DNA from: Streptomyces sp. S4.7
GTDB taxonomy: Bacteria > Actinomycetota > Actinomycetes > Streptomycetales > Streptomycetaceae
DNA length: 64,000 nucleotides
Assembly: GCF_010384365.1 (NCBI RefSeq)
Contig: NZ_CP048397.1
Span: forward strand, 6,014,001 to 6,078,000
Direction of reading: 5' to 3'
How positions within the stretch are numbered: the first letter of the stretch is position 1; each line of letters begins with the position of its first letter. The position numbers and the translations under genes are program-made. Positions 1 to 8,007 of the stretch are shown here, one piece after another. The notes under the pieces are model-generated. The model was given only the letters and a program-made list of their open reading frames with translations, was not told where the DNA came from and ran no database searches.

Positions 1-989
1 GCCACGTCGTTGCTCGGGCCGAGGTAGATCGAGTCCGACAGGACGGTGTACGTGTTGGTCTTGGCGGCCGGCCACTGGGGGAACTCCTTGAGCAGTTTCT
101 TGGCGTACGCCTCGGGGTCGGGGTCGTTGTAGCTGATGACGACGAGCGCGTCGACGGAGGTGGCGGCCACCTTCTCCTTGCTCAGGTCGGCGAAGGTGCT
201 CCTGGAGGTGTTCGCGAAGGCGTTGGAGCCGCCGGCCTTGGTGAGGATGTCGTTGATGATGCCGTTGGCGACGACCGAGCTGAAGTCGTTGCCGCCCATG
301 ACCATGTTCGAGAAGAGCACCATCACATTCGGCTTCTCCTCGCCCGCGACCTCCGCGGAGATCGCGGCGATGCGCTTCTCGGACTCGGCGATCAGCTTCT
401 CCGCCCGGTCGCTCACGCCGAAGATCCTGCCGAGATCACGCAGGAGCGTGTAGCTGTCGGCGACGGTCATCTTCGCGGGGTCGTCGTCGCAGCCCTGCGG
501 CGAGATGTAGCTGTTCGCGCTCACCGAGCTGAGATCGTCGCGGGTGGCGAACCCGTTCTTGGCGTCGAACCCGTAAGAGGTCACGGCCAGCACAAAGTCG
601 GGACGCAGCCCGAGCATTGCCTCGCGGGGGATGTCGAAGGCGTCGTTCAGCTTGACGTCACCCTTGGGCAGAGCCTTGATCGCCTCGGCCCGCCCTTCGA
701 CCTCGGAGCGCCCGTACGATTGCTGGTTGGCAACGATCCGATCGCCGAGGCCGAGCGCGAGGAGCGAAGAGACCTCGGCCACGGACGCGCCGTTCATGAC
801 GACGACGCGCTCGGGCGCCTTCGTGAAGGTCTGCTTCTCAGCGCAGTTCTCGACGGTCACCGGATAGCCCGATCCGGAACCGGACTTGGGCGACTTGTTG
901 CCGACCGCCTCGGTCGAGGAGTCGGCGCATCCGGCCATGAGCAGACAGAGCGCGGTGACCGCGATGACGACTGGCCGTTTCCTGGACAT
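1..989 (-). CDS. Iron-siderophore-type ABC substrate-binding lipoprotein (3' end outside window)
   Basis: The gene reads leftward from ATG at 989 and is still open at base 1, so only the first 329 residues are present. An AAGGAG ribosome site sits just upstream of the ATG. The N-terminus has two basic residues, a hydrophobic stretch and a clean lipobox (LMAGC, cysteine 21), so this is a membrane-anchored extracellular lipoprotein. The body, with repeated statements of the type APERVVVMNGASVAEVSS and later VDALVVISYNDPDPEAY, matches the two-lobed type-2 binding fold of Fe(III)-siderophore/cobalamin binding proteins (FecB/FhuD-like). The ligand cannot be told from sequence alone. The permease and ATPase genes would be expected beyond the left edge. 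It lies in the same direction as the sigma factor at 1073-1750, with 83 bp between them. Confidence 0.8.
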   Translation of the reverse strand, partial: MSRKRPVVIAVTALCLLMAGCADSSTEAVGNKSPKSGSGSGYPVTVENCAEKQTFTKAPERVVVMNGASVAEVSSLLALGLGDRIVANQQSYGRSEVEGRAEAIKALPKGDVKLNDAFDIPREAMLGLRPDFVLAVTSYGFDAKNGFATRDDLSSVSANSYISPQGCDDDPAKMTVADSYTLLRDLGRIFGVSDRAEKLIAESEKRIAAISAEVAGEEKPNVMVLFSNMVMGGNDFSSVVANGIINDILTKAGGSNAFANTSRSTFADLSKEKVAATSVDALVVISYNDPDPEAYAKKLLKEFPQWPAAKTNTYTVLSDSIYLGPSNDV

Positions 990-1072
990 ACTGGCTCCTT
1001 GGTGCTGCCTGATCGGATCTTCTGTCCGAGTAGTCGGACCGGGGGACGCCGTAGTTCCCGCTACCCGCCCCA

Positions 1073-1750
1073 TCAGGCCGCCGCGGCCGTCAGATCCGGC
1101 GTCGGCGCCCGGTGGGAGGGGCTCGTCCTCTCGACCGCCGAGCGCTCGGCCGCGGTGAGCATGCCGATCAGTTGGGCGCGGGCGCGGGACACTCGCGAGC
1201 GGACCGTGCCGACCGGGCAGCCCATGACCTGTGCGGCTTCCTCGTAGGGCAGGCCGATCAGTTGGGTGAGCACGAAAGCGTCGTGCCGTTCCGCCGGCAT
1301 GGACGCCAGCAGCTCCGCGAGGACGACTCCCTCCTCAAAGCCCGGAGCACCCTGAGGTCTTGCCTTCTCCGCCGCGGCACACCAGTCGACGGCGTCCGCG
1401 ACGACCGGGCGAGCGGCGGCGTGGCGGAGGCTGTCGACGAAGGACCGCCGGGCGATGGACAGCAGCCAGGTGCGGGCGGAGGAACGGCCCTCGAACCGGT
1501 GCAGACTGCCCAGGGCTCGGAGAAAGGTGTCCTGGGTCAGGTCGTCGGCGGCCTGCGGGTCGGCGCTCAAGAAGGCCATGTAGCGCCAGATGTCGCGCTG
1601 CAGGGCGCCGACGAAACGTTCCACGGCGTCCGGGTCACCTTCCCTCGCCGCAAGAGCCCAGTTGGTGATGGTCTCCTCCTTCGTGCGGGAAGGATTCGCC
1701 GTCCGCGTGTGGCTGTCTCTCTGCGCGAGTCGGGGCAGGGCATGCGTCAT
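1073..1750 (-). CDS. ECF-type RNA polymerase sigma factor
   Basis: A 225-residue sigma-70 family protein of the extracytoplasmic-function class. Region 2 lies around residues 45-110 (DLTQDTFLRALGSLHRFEGR, then the ARTWLLSIARRSFVDSLR segment typical of region 2.3/2.4) and region 4 around 135-195 (LTQLIGLPYEEAAQVMGCPVGTVRSRVSRARAQL, a helix-turn-helix). I chose the ATG at 1750 because a GAAGGA site lies at the right distance upstream; the frame stays open much further upstream but without coding character. No linked zinc-finger anti-sigma gene follows. The gene upstream on the same strand is a His/Met-rich membrane protein and the divergent block encodes copper-handling proteins, so a copper-linked regulon is a reasonable inference but unproven. 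Confidence 0.85.
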   Translation of the reverse strand: MTHALPRLAQRDSHTRTANPSRTKEETITNWALAAREGDPDAVERFVGALQRDIWRYMAFLSADPQAADDLTQDTFLRALGSLHRFEGRSSARTWLLSIARRSFVDSLRHAAARPVVADAVDWCAAAEKARPQGAPGFEEGVVLAELLASMPAERHDAFVLTQLIGLPYEEAAQVMGCPVGTVRSRVSRARAQLIGMLTAAERSAVERTSPSHRAPTPDLTAAAA

Positions 1751-1889
1751 CGCCTGGTGTCCTTCTTCGGAATTCGGGGGTCGACCGGGCACGGCTTCGA
1801 GGCGGCACCGGCCGCTGCTTCGGCCCCGAGCGGGCAGGGCCGACTGCCCTGCCGCGCCAACCGGTCGGCGAGACAGGGGGAACTGGCTG

Positions 1890-2570
1890 TCAGAGGACAG
1901 CGGTTCCCGTCGGCGGGCCCCGTGAGGTGATGGCATGAGCGAGCAGCAACCGTCGCGGTCCGCACGTTCCGTGCGATGAACCGGCCCGCACGCGCGGCCG
2001 GTCCGGCGGTGTCGGCAGTACGCCGGGCAGGCGCAGCGGCGCCACGATCCAGCCGGCGCAGGCCCGAATACACTGGAAGGCCGCCCGTTCACCGAAGGCG
2101 AGCCAGATCCCACAGAGCAGCGCGGCCAGCAGGTGGGCGGAGAGCATCCCCAGCGACGCCGTGCCGGCGGCACTGTGACCGGAGTCCATCGCCGTGCCTG
2201 GCATTCCCGGCATCGCGTGCTGGGCGTGGCCATCCATGGGAGCCATGGGCGCTCTGCACAGAACGTGGCCCAGCCACTGTTCCGCGAGTGACCCACCGGC
2301 GGAATCGGGTCGAAGTACCACCTGGGCGAGGGAGAACCAGGCGTGCAGGACGGCCTGGACGGCGAGGGTCGCGGTGAGGACCGTGCGGAACCCGCGTTCC
2401 CGTCCCGTGAGAGCCCATCCGGTGACGCCGACGGCGCCGAAGGCGGGGAGCATCGCCGCCCAGGGGATGGTCATTTCCGACATGAGCACGTGCCCCAGGA
2501 CAGCGAAGAGCACACAGACGGCCGCGAACAGGGCGGCCCTCGCTCTGCGGAAATACGGACCCGAGGTCAT
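1890..2570 (-). CDS. His/Met-rich multi-pass membrane protein, probably copper-linked
   Basis: 226 residues beginning at ATG 2570. Hydrophobic segments lie near residues 10-30, 35-52, 63-85 and 145-165, so three to four membrane spans are likely. Between them, around residues 108-135, is a loop rich in Met and His (MAPMDGHAQHAMPGMP), the composition seen in extracellular Cu(I)-binding loops. The C-terminal 60 residues are polar and low in complexity. I do not recognise a named family with certainty; it resembles small DUF5134-like membrane proteins found beside copper chaperones in Streptomyces. It precedes the sigma factor on the same strand (140 bp gap) and is divergent from the copper ATPase block. 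Confidence 0.6.
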   Translation of the reverse strand: MTSGPYFRRARAALFAAVCVLFAVLGHVLMSEMTIPWAAMLPAFGAVGVTGWALTGRERGFRTVLTATLAVQAVLHAWFSLAQVVLRPDSAGGSLAEQWLGHVLCRAPMAPMDGHAQHAMPGMPGTAMDSGHSAAGTASLGMLSAHLLAALLCGIWLAFGERAAFQCIRACAGWIVAPLRLPGVLPTPPDRPRVRAGSSHGTCGPRRLLLAHAITSRGPPTGTAVL

Positions 2571-3094
2571 GGCGGACTCATCGTTGCACCGGAGCCACCC
2601 CCGGAAAAGCCCGGTGCGCGATGTCTCGGACCGCAGGCGGCCCCGTTCTCCGTGGTGCCGGAAAGACTCGGCAAGGCGGGGAACTCAACCGCCCCGCCAA
2701 CCGACTCATCAAGCATGCGTCTATCGAGAAGGCTGATCCGGGCGACCTCACGACGTCGCGCTCCCGGCACGCGCCGGGCATCGCGCGAGGGTGCGCAGGT
2801 CACATCAGACAGCGGCTTCCCAGACGACGCCGTCGCCCGCGCCGGACAGCGGCCCACCGGCGAGCGACCGCGATCAGCGCCGGTCGAGTTTTCCCAAGAG
2901 GCAGTCGGTCGGCCGGCCGACAGGGTTCCCGTGGCACCGCGGGAGAATCCTCACAGCGGGACAGGTCAGCGTAGCGACCGCCCGCCCGCCGGCCGCATGT
3001 CAACATGGCACCCCGGCTCTCGCGGGCCGAGTACACGGCAGCGCGATACGGCTACCGCCCGGCAGTTGGCGGAACTCTCTTCTCTGGAGCGGTG
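2571..3094. promoter_or_regulatory. Divergent intergenic region of the copper island
   Basis: About 520 bp without a convincing gene separate the minus-strand membrane-protein/sigma pair from the plus-strand copper transport genes. Both transcription units must start from here. The short open frames in it have no recognisable product and the sequence is low in coding character. I could not place a -10/-35 pair with confidence. Confidence 0.4.
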
Positions 3095-3364
3095 ATGGCG
3101 GACCGGCGTGAGCTTCTCTCCCTGCGGACGGTGACGACGCTGAAGCGTTACGCGCCGCCGCCGGCGCTGATCGGATTCCTGGTCCTGCTGATGGTGGTGT
3201 TCGGTGTGTCGTACGCGGTCGGCTCGGCGGTCGGCCCGGTCGCGCCGGGCATGCACTCCACCGACACTGATACCCGGCCCGGGGAAGGGCCCGGAACCCA
3301 ACCGGGAGACGGCACGGGGGACATGAGCGACATGGGCGGCATGCACTCGGACGGTGGGCGGTGA
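3095..3364 (+). CDS. Small single-span membrane protein with Met-rich tail
   Basis: 89 residues from ATG 3095, chosen because GGAG at 3086-3089 is correctly spaced; a GTG directly before it is also possible. A basic N-terminus is followed by one membrane span around residues 25-47 (LIGFLVLLMVVFGVSYAVG), then an extracytoplasmic tail rich in Asp, Gly, Thr and Met ending MSDMGGMHSDGGR. The Met/His cluster suggests Cu(I) contact outside the membrane (inference). The stop overlaps the GTG start of the downstream CopA ATPase (GTGA), so the two are very likely translationally coupled. No named family recognised. Confidence 0.7.
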   Translation: MADRRELLSLRTVTTLKRYAPPPALIGFLVLLMVVFGVSYAVGSAVGPVAPGMHSTDTDTRPGEGPGTQPGDGTGDMSDMGGMHSDGGR

Positions 3365-5673
3365 CGTCGGAGACCACGGCTTCTCCGGCCGTCACCACGG
3401 ACCTCCTGGTCGGTGGAATGACCTGCGCCGCGTGCGTGAGCCGCGTGGAGAAGCGGCTGGCCAAGCTCGACGGCGTCACCGCGACGGTCAATCTGGCCAC
3501 CGGGAATGCCCGGATCAGCCACCCTCCGGAGATCACCCCCGGGATCCTGGTGGCGACGGTCGAACGCGCCGGTTACACCGCTGAACCGCCCCGCCCGCCG
3601 GAACCCGAGGCCGGCAGCGAGCCGTCCGAGTCCGCAGAAGCGCGGGAGTCGGCCGAGGCACGGCGGCGACTGCTCGTGACGGCTCTGCTCTCCGTACCCG
3701 TTCTTGTCCTCTCGATGGTTCCGGACCTTCAGTTCCGTAACTGGCAGTGGCTGTGCTTCGCCCTGGCCGCACCGGTCGCGACGTGGGGCTCCTGGCCTTT
3801 CCACAGTCGTGCGCTGCGGGGATTGCGGCACGCGTCGGCGACCATGGACACCTTGGTGTCGCTCGGCGTGACCGCTGCGTTCGCCTGGTCCACCTACGCA
3901 CTCTTCATCGGTGGCGCGGGCGATCCCGGCATGCGTATGCCCTTCTCCTTTCTCCCCTCGGCGGGCGACGACATCCCTCACATCTACCTGGAAGCGGCGG
4001 TCGGAGTACCGCTGTTCGTCCTGACCGGCCGGTTCCTGGAAGCACGGGCGCGTAGCGGCACAGGTCAGGCGATGCGCGCCTTGGCCGGACTGGCCGTCAA
4101 GGACGTAACGGTGCGGGTCGACGGCAAGGAACGCCTCGTCCCCGTCGAACAGCTCCGTGTGGGGCAGGAGTTCGTCGTCAGGCCGGGAGAACGGGTCGCC
4201 ACCGACGGCGTCGTGGTCTCCGGCAGTTCCGCGCTCGACCTGTCGCTGGTCACCGGGGAGAGCGACCCGGTCGAAGTCGCCCCCGGCCAGGCGGTCGTGG
4301 GCGGCGCTGTCAACGCCGGGGGCCTGCTCACCGTGCGCGCCACGGCGGTCGGCAGGGACACTCAGCTCGCCCGCATCACCGAGCTGGTCACCGAGGCCCA
4401 GGCCGGCAAGGCCCGTGCCCAGCGGCTGGCCGACTCCGTGGCGGGCGGCTTCGTCCCGGTCGTCCTGACGCTGGCCGTCACCGTGCTCGGATTCTGGCTC
4501 GGTGCCGGAGCCGATCCGCAGGCGGCGATCACCGCGTGCGTGGCCATCCTGGTCGTCGCCTGCCCGTGCGCGCTCGGCCTGGCGACCCCCACCGCGCTGC
4601 TGGCGGCGACCGGGCGCGGCGCGCAACTCGGCGTCCTCGTCAGTGGTCCTCAGGCGCTGGAGACACTGCGCCACATCGACACCGTGATCCTCGACAAGAC
4701 GGGCACCCTGACCACCGGCCGCATGAGCGTCACCCAGGTCACCGTGGTCCCCGGCGGTCTCGGAGAGCGGACCGTGCTCCGTCTGGCCGGAGCGGTGGAG
4801 CGCGGCTCGGAGCACCCGCTCGGGCGCGCGATCACCGCGTACGCCGAACGAGCCTTTCCGGACGAGCCCTTGCCCGAGGTGACCGAGTTCGCCGCCACCG
4901 CCGGTGTGGGCGTCCGCGGCCTCGTCGAAGGACACCAAGTCGAGGTGGTCACTCCGGGCGACGACCTCCCGGAAACCCTGACGCGGGCACTGGCGGACGC
5001 GGAGAATTCCGCCCGCACCGTCGTACGGGTCAGGGTCGACGGGGTGGACGAGGCGCTCATCGCCCTGGGTGACGTCACGCGCCCCGGCAGCTACCGCGCC
5101 GTCGACCGGCTGAAGCGACTGGGGGTGACACCCGTACTGGCCACCGGTGACCGCGAGGCCGTCGCCGATGCGGTCGCCGAGGAACTCGGCATCGACGAGG
5201 TGTACGCGCGCTGCACGCCCGAGAGCAAGGCCGAGCTGGTTCGGCGTCTGCGGGCCGAGGACCGCCGCGTCGCGGTGATCGGGGACGGTGTGAACGACGC
5301 CGCCGCCCTCGCCGGCGCAGACCTGGGCATCGCGATGGGAAGCGGCACCGATGTCGCCATCGGCGCGGCCGACGTAACCCTGGTGCGCGGCGACATCGAA
5401 TCCGTCGCCGACGCGATCGGCCTCGCCAGACGCACTCTCGGCACCATTCGCGCCAACCTGATCTGGGCCTTCGGCTACAACGCCGTCACCGTGCCGCTCG
5501 CGGCCGTGGGATGGCTCAACCCCATGGTCGCCGCCGCAGCGATGTCTCTGAGCTCCCTGCTCGTGGTGGGCAACAGCCTGCGGCTGCGCGCCTGGCAGCC
5601 ATCGGCCTACCGGAGAACCGGCGCACGTGTCGGTCAAGCCGGCCAAGTCCGCCAAGGAGAACAGCGCTCATGA
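3361..5673 (+). CDS. copA: Copper-translocating P1B-type ATPase (CopA/CtpA-like)
   Basis: 770 residues, full length for a Cu(I) exporter with one metal-binding domain. Visible in order: GMTCAAC metal-binding motif at residues 19-25 of an N-terminal HMA domain; paired membrane spans near 100-185; TGES of the actuator domain near 298; the membrane CPC copper site at 401-403; DKTGT phosphorylation site at 445; GDGVND hinge at 641; terminal membrane spans near 700-745. It uses ATP to move Cu(I) out of the cytosol. Because the next gene is an extracellular PCuAC copper chaperone, supply of copper to exported cuproproteins such as cytochrome oxidase is as likely a role as detoxification. GTG start overlaps the previous stop; its own stop overlaps the next ATG. 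Confidence 0.93.
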   Translation: MTSETTASPAVTTDLLVGGMTCAACVSRVEKRLAKLDGVTATVNLATGNARISHPPEITPGILVATVERAGYTAEPPRPPEPEAGSEPSESAEARESAEARRRLLVTALLSVPVLVLSMVPDLQFRNWQWLCFALAAPVATWGSWPFHSRALRGLRHASATMDTLVSLGVTAAFAWSTYALFIGGAGDPGMRMPFSFLPSAGDDIPHIYLEAAVGVPLFVLTGRFLEARARSGTGQAMRALAGLAVKDVTVRVDGKERLVPVEQLRVGQEFVVRPGERVATDGVVVSGSSALDLSLVTGESDPVEVAPGQAVVGGAVNAGGLLTVRATAVGRDTQLARITELVTEAQAGKARAQRLADSVAGGFVPVVLTLAVTVLGFWLGAGADPQAAITACVAILVVACPCALGLATPTALLAATGRGAQLGVLVSGPQALETLRHIDTVILDKTGTLTTGRMSVTQVTVVPGGLGERTVLRLAGAVERGSEHPLGRAITAYAERAFPDEPLPEVTEFAATAGVGVRGLVEGHQVEVVTPGDDLPETLTRALADAENSARTVVRVRVDGVDEALIALGDVTRPGSYRAVDRLKRLGVTPVLATGDREAVADAVAEELGIDEVYARCTPESKAELVRRLRAEDRRVAVIGDGVNDAAALAGADLGIAMGSGTDVAIGAADVTLVRGDIESVADAIGLARRTLGTIRANLIWAFGYNAVTVPLAAVGWLNPMVAAAAMSLSSLLVVGNSLRLRAWQPSAYRRTGARVGQAGQVRQGEQRS

Positions 5674-6203
5674 CGGAACCGTCCACCGCGGACACCTCCT
5701 CGGGCTGGAACATCACGCGGGAGCGCGTACGTGACGGCTTCTACGCGGCACTCGTCCTGTGGACGGCGTGCGTGCTGGCGCTCGCGGGCCTGACGCAATG
5801 GACCGCTTCGGGGGCGGCGGGCACGCCCCCGGCCCTGGCAGTGAGCGACCCGCACGTCTTCCTCCCGTACAACGACAACACGCAGACCGCCGCCTTCTTC
5901 ACGGTGACCAACACAGGCGGCGCGGACGATCAGCTTCTGTCCGTCACGTCGCCCGCCGTAACCGACGCCATGCTGAGCCTGCACCAGAACAACGGCGACG
6001 GAGCCGACTCCATGGGGATGACCGAATCGGCGAACGTGGCGGCGGGGTCGACCCTGACCATGTCACCCTTCGACCTCGACGTGATGGTGACGTTGAAGAG
6101 CGGCATGCGTTGGCAGGAAGGCGACGCGGTGAAGTTCACCCTCCACTTCCGCCACAGCGGCTCCATGGAAACAGTCGCAACGGTGGTCCGGCCAGGAAGC
6201 TGA
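5670..6203 (+). CDS. Membrane-anchored PCu(A)C-type copper chaperone
   Basis: 177 residues. An uncleaved N-terminal membrane anchor lies at about residues 20-42, followed by an extracytoplasmic PCu(A)C cupredoxin-like domain (AAFFTVTNTGGADDQLLSVTS, then the EGD...FTLHF end). Proteins of this family bind copper outside the membrane and pass it to the CuA centre of cytochrome oxidase or to Sco. The usual ligands are H..M..HxM. Here His105 and the SMGM methionines are present, but in the final HxM position the sequence reads D-V-M (Asp137, Met139), so one canonical histidine is replaced by aspartate. ATG overlaps the CopA stop (ATGA), indicating co-translation and a shared pathway from ATPase to chaperone. 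Confidence 0.8.
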   Translation: MTEPSTADTSSGWNITRERVRDGFYAALVLWTACVLALAGLTQWTASGAAGTPPALAVSDPHVFLPYNDNTQTAAFFTVTNTGGADDQLLSVTSPAVTDAMLSLHQNNGDGADSMGMTESANVAAGSTLTMSPFDLDVMVTLKSGMRWQEGDAVKFTLHFRHSGSMETVATVVRPGS

Positions 6204-6285
6204 CTGATTCCGGCCCGATCTCGACGGCAAGAGCGTCGTCCAGCCAGGAGACGGCCCCGACAAAGGATTCGGGACAGTCTTTGGC

Positions 6286-6312
6286 TGAGCCGCCCCGAGT
6301 TGCGTAGAGTCC
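6286..6312 (+). repeat. Terminal inverted repeat of IS3-family element (OrfB end)
   Basis: Imperfect partner of 7416-7442; about 20 of 28 bases pair when one is reversed. It lies 12 bp beyond the OrfB stop, where an IS3 right end is expected. Confidence 0.65.
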
Positions 6313-6324
6313 GCCGGTCATGTT

Positions 6325-7062
6325 TCAGGCGGTCTGCGGTTCTTCTTCCAGGCTTCGCTGGAAGTCGCGTTCGTACTCGGCGGGCGGTACATAGTCGAGC
6401 GCGGAGTGGAGACGTTCCTCGTTGTACCACGTCACCCACTGGAAGATCGCCCGCTCGACCTGCTCGAAGTCCCGCCAAGGGCCCTGCATCTCGATCAACT
6501 CGGCCTTGAAGGTGCCGTTGAGGGCCTCGGCCATGGCGTTGTCATACGAGTCCGCGACGGAGCCAACCGAGGCGGAAGCGCCGACATCCGCCAGCCGCTC
6601 GGTGTAGCGGATAGACACATATTGACTGCCGCGATCCGAATGGTGGATGAGGCCGGAGTCCTTCTTGATCCGCCGTCTCCACAGTGCCATCTCCTACACG
6701 TCCAGGACGAACGCCACATACGCCCAGCCCGACCAGGTTCTGACGTAGGTCATGTCCGCGACCCAGAGCTGGTCCGGGCCCGGAGCGGTGAAGTCACGGT
6801 CGACCAGGTCCGGCGGGCGGGGCGCCGACGGCTCGGGGATCGTAGTGCGGCGGCGCCGGCCGCGGATGACGCCCTCGATGTCCAGCTCGGCGCCGCCGGA
6901 CTCCTCGTGGAGCTCTTCGATCAAGGGCATGAGCTGCTCGTCCCGGAGCTGGCGCGCCGACTTCGGCCGCTTCTTGCGTGCGTGATACGCGGACTCCGAC
7001 AGGTCCAGCTCCCGGCATACGGGCCCGACCCCGAGGCCGCTCTCGCGCAGGTGGTTGATCAC
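6325..7062 (-). pseudogene. IS3-family transposase OrfB, interrupted by deletion and in-frame TAG
   Basis: Two pieces lie in one frame. The upstream piece (7062-6697) has the N-terminal region and the first catalytic aspartate (LWVADMTYVRTWSG) and ends FVLDV followed by TAG at 6694-6696. The downstream piece starts EMALWRRR and holds the second aspartate (LIHHSDRGSQY) and the glutamate (NAMAEALNGTFK). In intact relatives roughly 25 residues (FSRRIVGW... to ...DALEMAL) lie between those pieces, so an internal deletion of about 75 bp created the stop. All three DDE residues are still encoded but not on one polypeptide. Confidence 0.85.
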
Positions 7063-7370
7063 CGCGTCGGCCTCGTCCGGGGACGGTCGGGCTCCTGGGC
7101 AAAAAAGACACTCGCGGCTTTGAGGATCTCGTTCGCCCGCTTCAACTCCGCGTTTTCCTTGTGGAGTTGCCTCAGCTCGTCGCGCTCGACGGTGGAGAGA
7201 CGGTCTTCCCGCTCACCGTGGTCGGCCTCGGCCTGGCGGACCCAGCCGCGCAGGGCTTCCTTGTGGATGCCCAGGTCCTTCGCGACGCGCGCGATCGGGC
7301 GGCCGGCGGTGCGGATCTCGCGGATCGCGCGCTCGCGGAGCTCGTCGGGGTATTTACGGGGTGCTGGCAT
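7059..7370 (-). CDS. IS3-family transposase OrfA
   Basis: 103 residues from ATG 7370 (MPAPRKYPDELRERAIREI). It has the helix-turn-helix of the IS3 OrfA family (residues 10-55) and a leucine-zipper-like coiled coil (about 60-90, LRQLHKENAELKRANEILK) used for dimerisation. Near its 3' end the codons for SVFFA contain a run of six T residues (minus strand, about 7099-7104), at the place where IS3 elements shift -1 to fuse OrfA to OrfB; the OrfB frame is open from that point. The protein looks complete, but without a working OrfB it cannot transpose alone. Confidence 0.8.
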   Translation of the reverse strand: MPAPRKYPDELRERAIREIRTAGRPIARVAKDLGIHKEALRGWVRQAEADHGEREDRLSTVERDELRQLHKENAELKRANEILKAASVFFAQEPDRPRTRPTR

Positions 7371-7415
7371 GGTGCTGGTGAATCTCCTTCGCCAGGATCG
7401 TAACCCTGGCATCAG

Positions 7416-7442
7416 GGACTCCACCAAACTCAGAGCAGTTCA
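7416..7442 (-). repeat. Terminal inverted repeat of IS3-family element (OrfA end)
   Basis: Begins TGAACTGCTCTGAG on the minus strand, 46 bp upstream of the OrfA start. Its partner is 6286-6312. Confidence 0.65.
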
Positions 7443-7473
7443 AGGGCCCTGTCTCAGCCGGCGGCGTTCGTTA

Positions 7474-7944
7474 TCAGCTTGTTGAGCCCGCTCGTCGCTC
7501 ATAGCGCGAACGTGCGAGGTGATGGGCATTGCGGATCAGCTCACGGACCGCCGCGTCGGTCCGCTGGCCCGGATTCACCACCGCGAGCCATGCAACGGAG
7601 CCGTAGACGGGGTGTGCAATCACGGCATCGGTGACGCTGGGGTCGTCGTCGATGACTGGTTCGCGCGGCGCGTGGCCGGTCCAGTTGATGAACGATTCCT
7701 TCCCAGCGGCCATATTGACGCGGAACGCATCTGGGCGGTCCAGGCGCGACCTCTCGTCGCCCGGCTGGTTCTTCGTCACGATCGTCGTGAACGGTTGAGT
7801 CGCTTTCGGAATGACGCCCTCAGGAGAGTAGAAGAAGAAGGTATCCCCCCAACTGATCTCTGGTGAGCCGTCACCGGGTCCGGGCCTGATAGCCAGGGCT
7901 CCATCCAGGCCCTCTGCGAAGTCGATGATCTCTTCTATGGTCAT
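7474..7944 (-). CDS. DUF6194 family protein
   Basis: 156 residues from ATG 7944 (MTIEEIIDFAEGLDGALAIR), the start used by relatives; an in-frame GTG at 7971 would add nine residues. The family pattern is clear: GDTFFFYSPEG, TIVTKNQPGDERSRLDRPDAFRVNM and WTGHAPRE, ending in HPVYGSVAWLAVVNPG. The fold is compact and related in feel to MmcQ/YjbR-type DNA-binding-like proteins, but the function is unknown. Cytosolic, no signal. It is divergent from the MerR-like regulator at 8008 with a 63-bp gap, so regulation by that protein is plausible. Confidence 0.75.
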   Translation of the reverse strand: MTIEEIIDFAEGLDGALAIRPGPGDGSPEISWGDTFFFYSPEGVIPKATQPFTTIVTKNQPGDERSRLDRPDAFRVNMAAGKESFINWTGHAPREPVIDDDPSVTDAVIAHPVYGSVAWLAVVNPGQRTDAAVRELIRNAHHLARSRYERRAGSTS

Positions 7945-8007
7945 GTGCTCAAGCGTTTCATTAAGGTGCACGTGGAGACTTTGAGCCGGAAAACAGAGGA
8001 TTGCCAG

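Larger units (their letters stand above)
6286..7442 (-). mobile_element. IS3-family insertion sequence, inactivated
   Basis: The element carries an OrfA and OrfB on the minus strand and is bounded by imperfect inverted repeats. The end at 7416-7442, read leftward, starts TGAACTGCTCTGAGTTTGG; the end at 6286-6312, read rightward, starts TGAGCCGCCCCGAGTTGCG. They match at about 20 of 28 positions. No 3- or 4-bp target duplication is apparent (GGC on the left, AGG on the right), so the flanks may have changed since insertion. OrfA is intact; OrfB is broken (see separate entries). It separates the copper island from the DUF6194/MerR pair. Confidence 0.8.

Noticed and set aside
3148..5655. 835-codon open frame on the minus strand
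   Set aside because: It is the mirror of the copA gene; its residues are low-complexity Gly/Arg/Asp-rich and the copA motifs on the plus strand are unmistakable.
3361..5673. CopA as a zinc/cadmium/lead exporter
   Set aside because: The membrane metal site is CPC with the GMTCAAC domain, and a PCuAC chaperone is coupled to it; these indicate copper.
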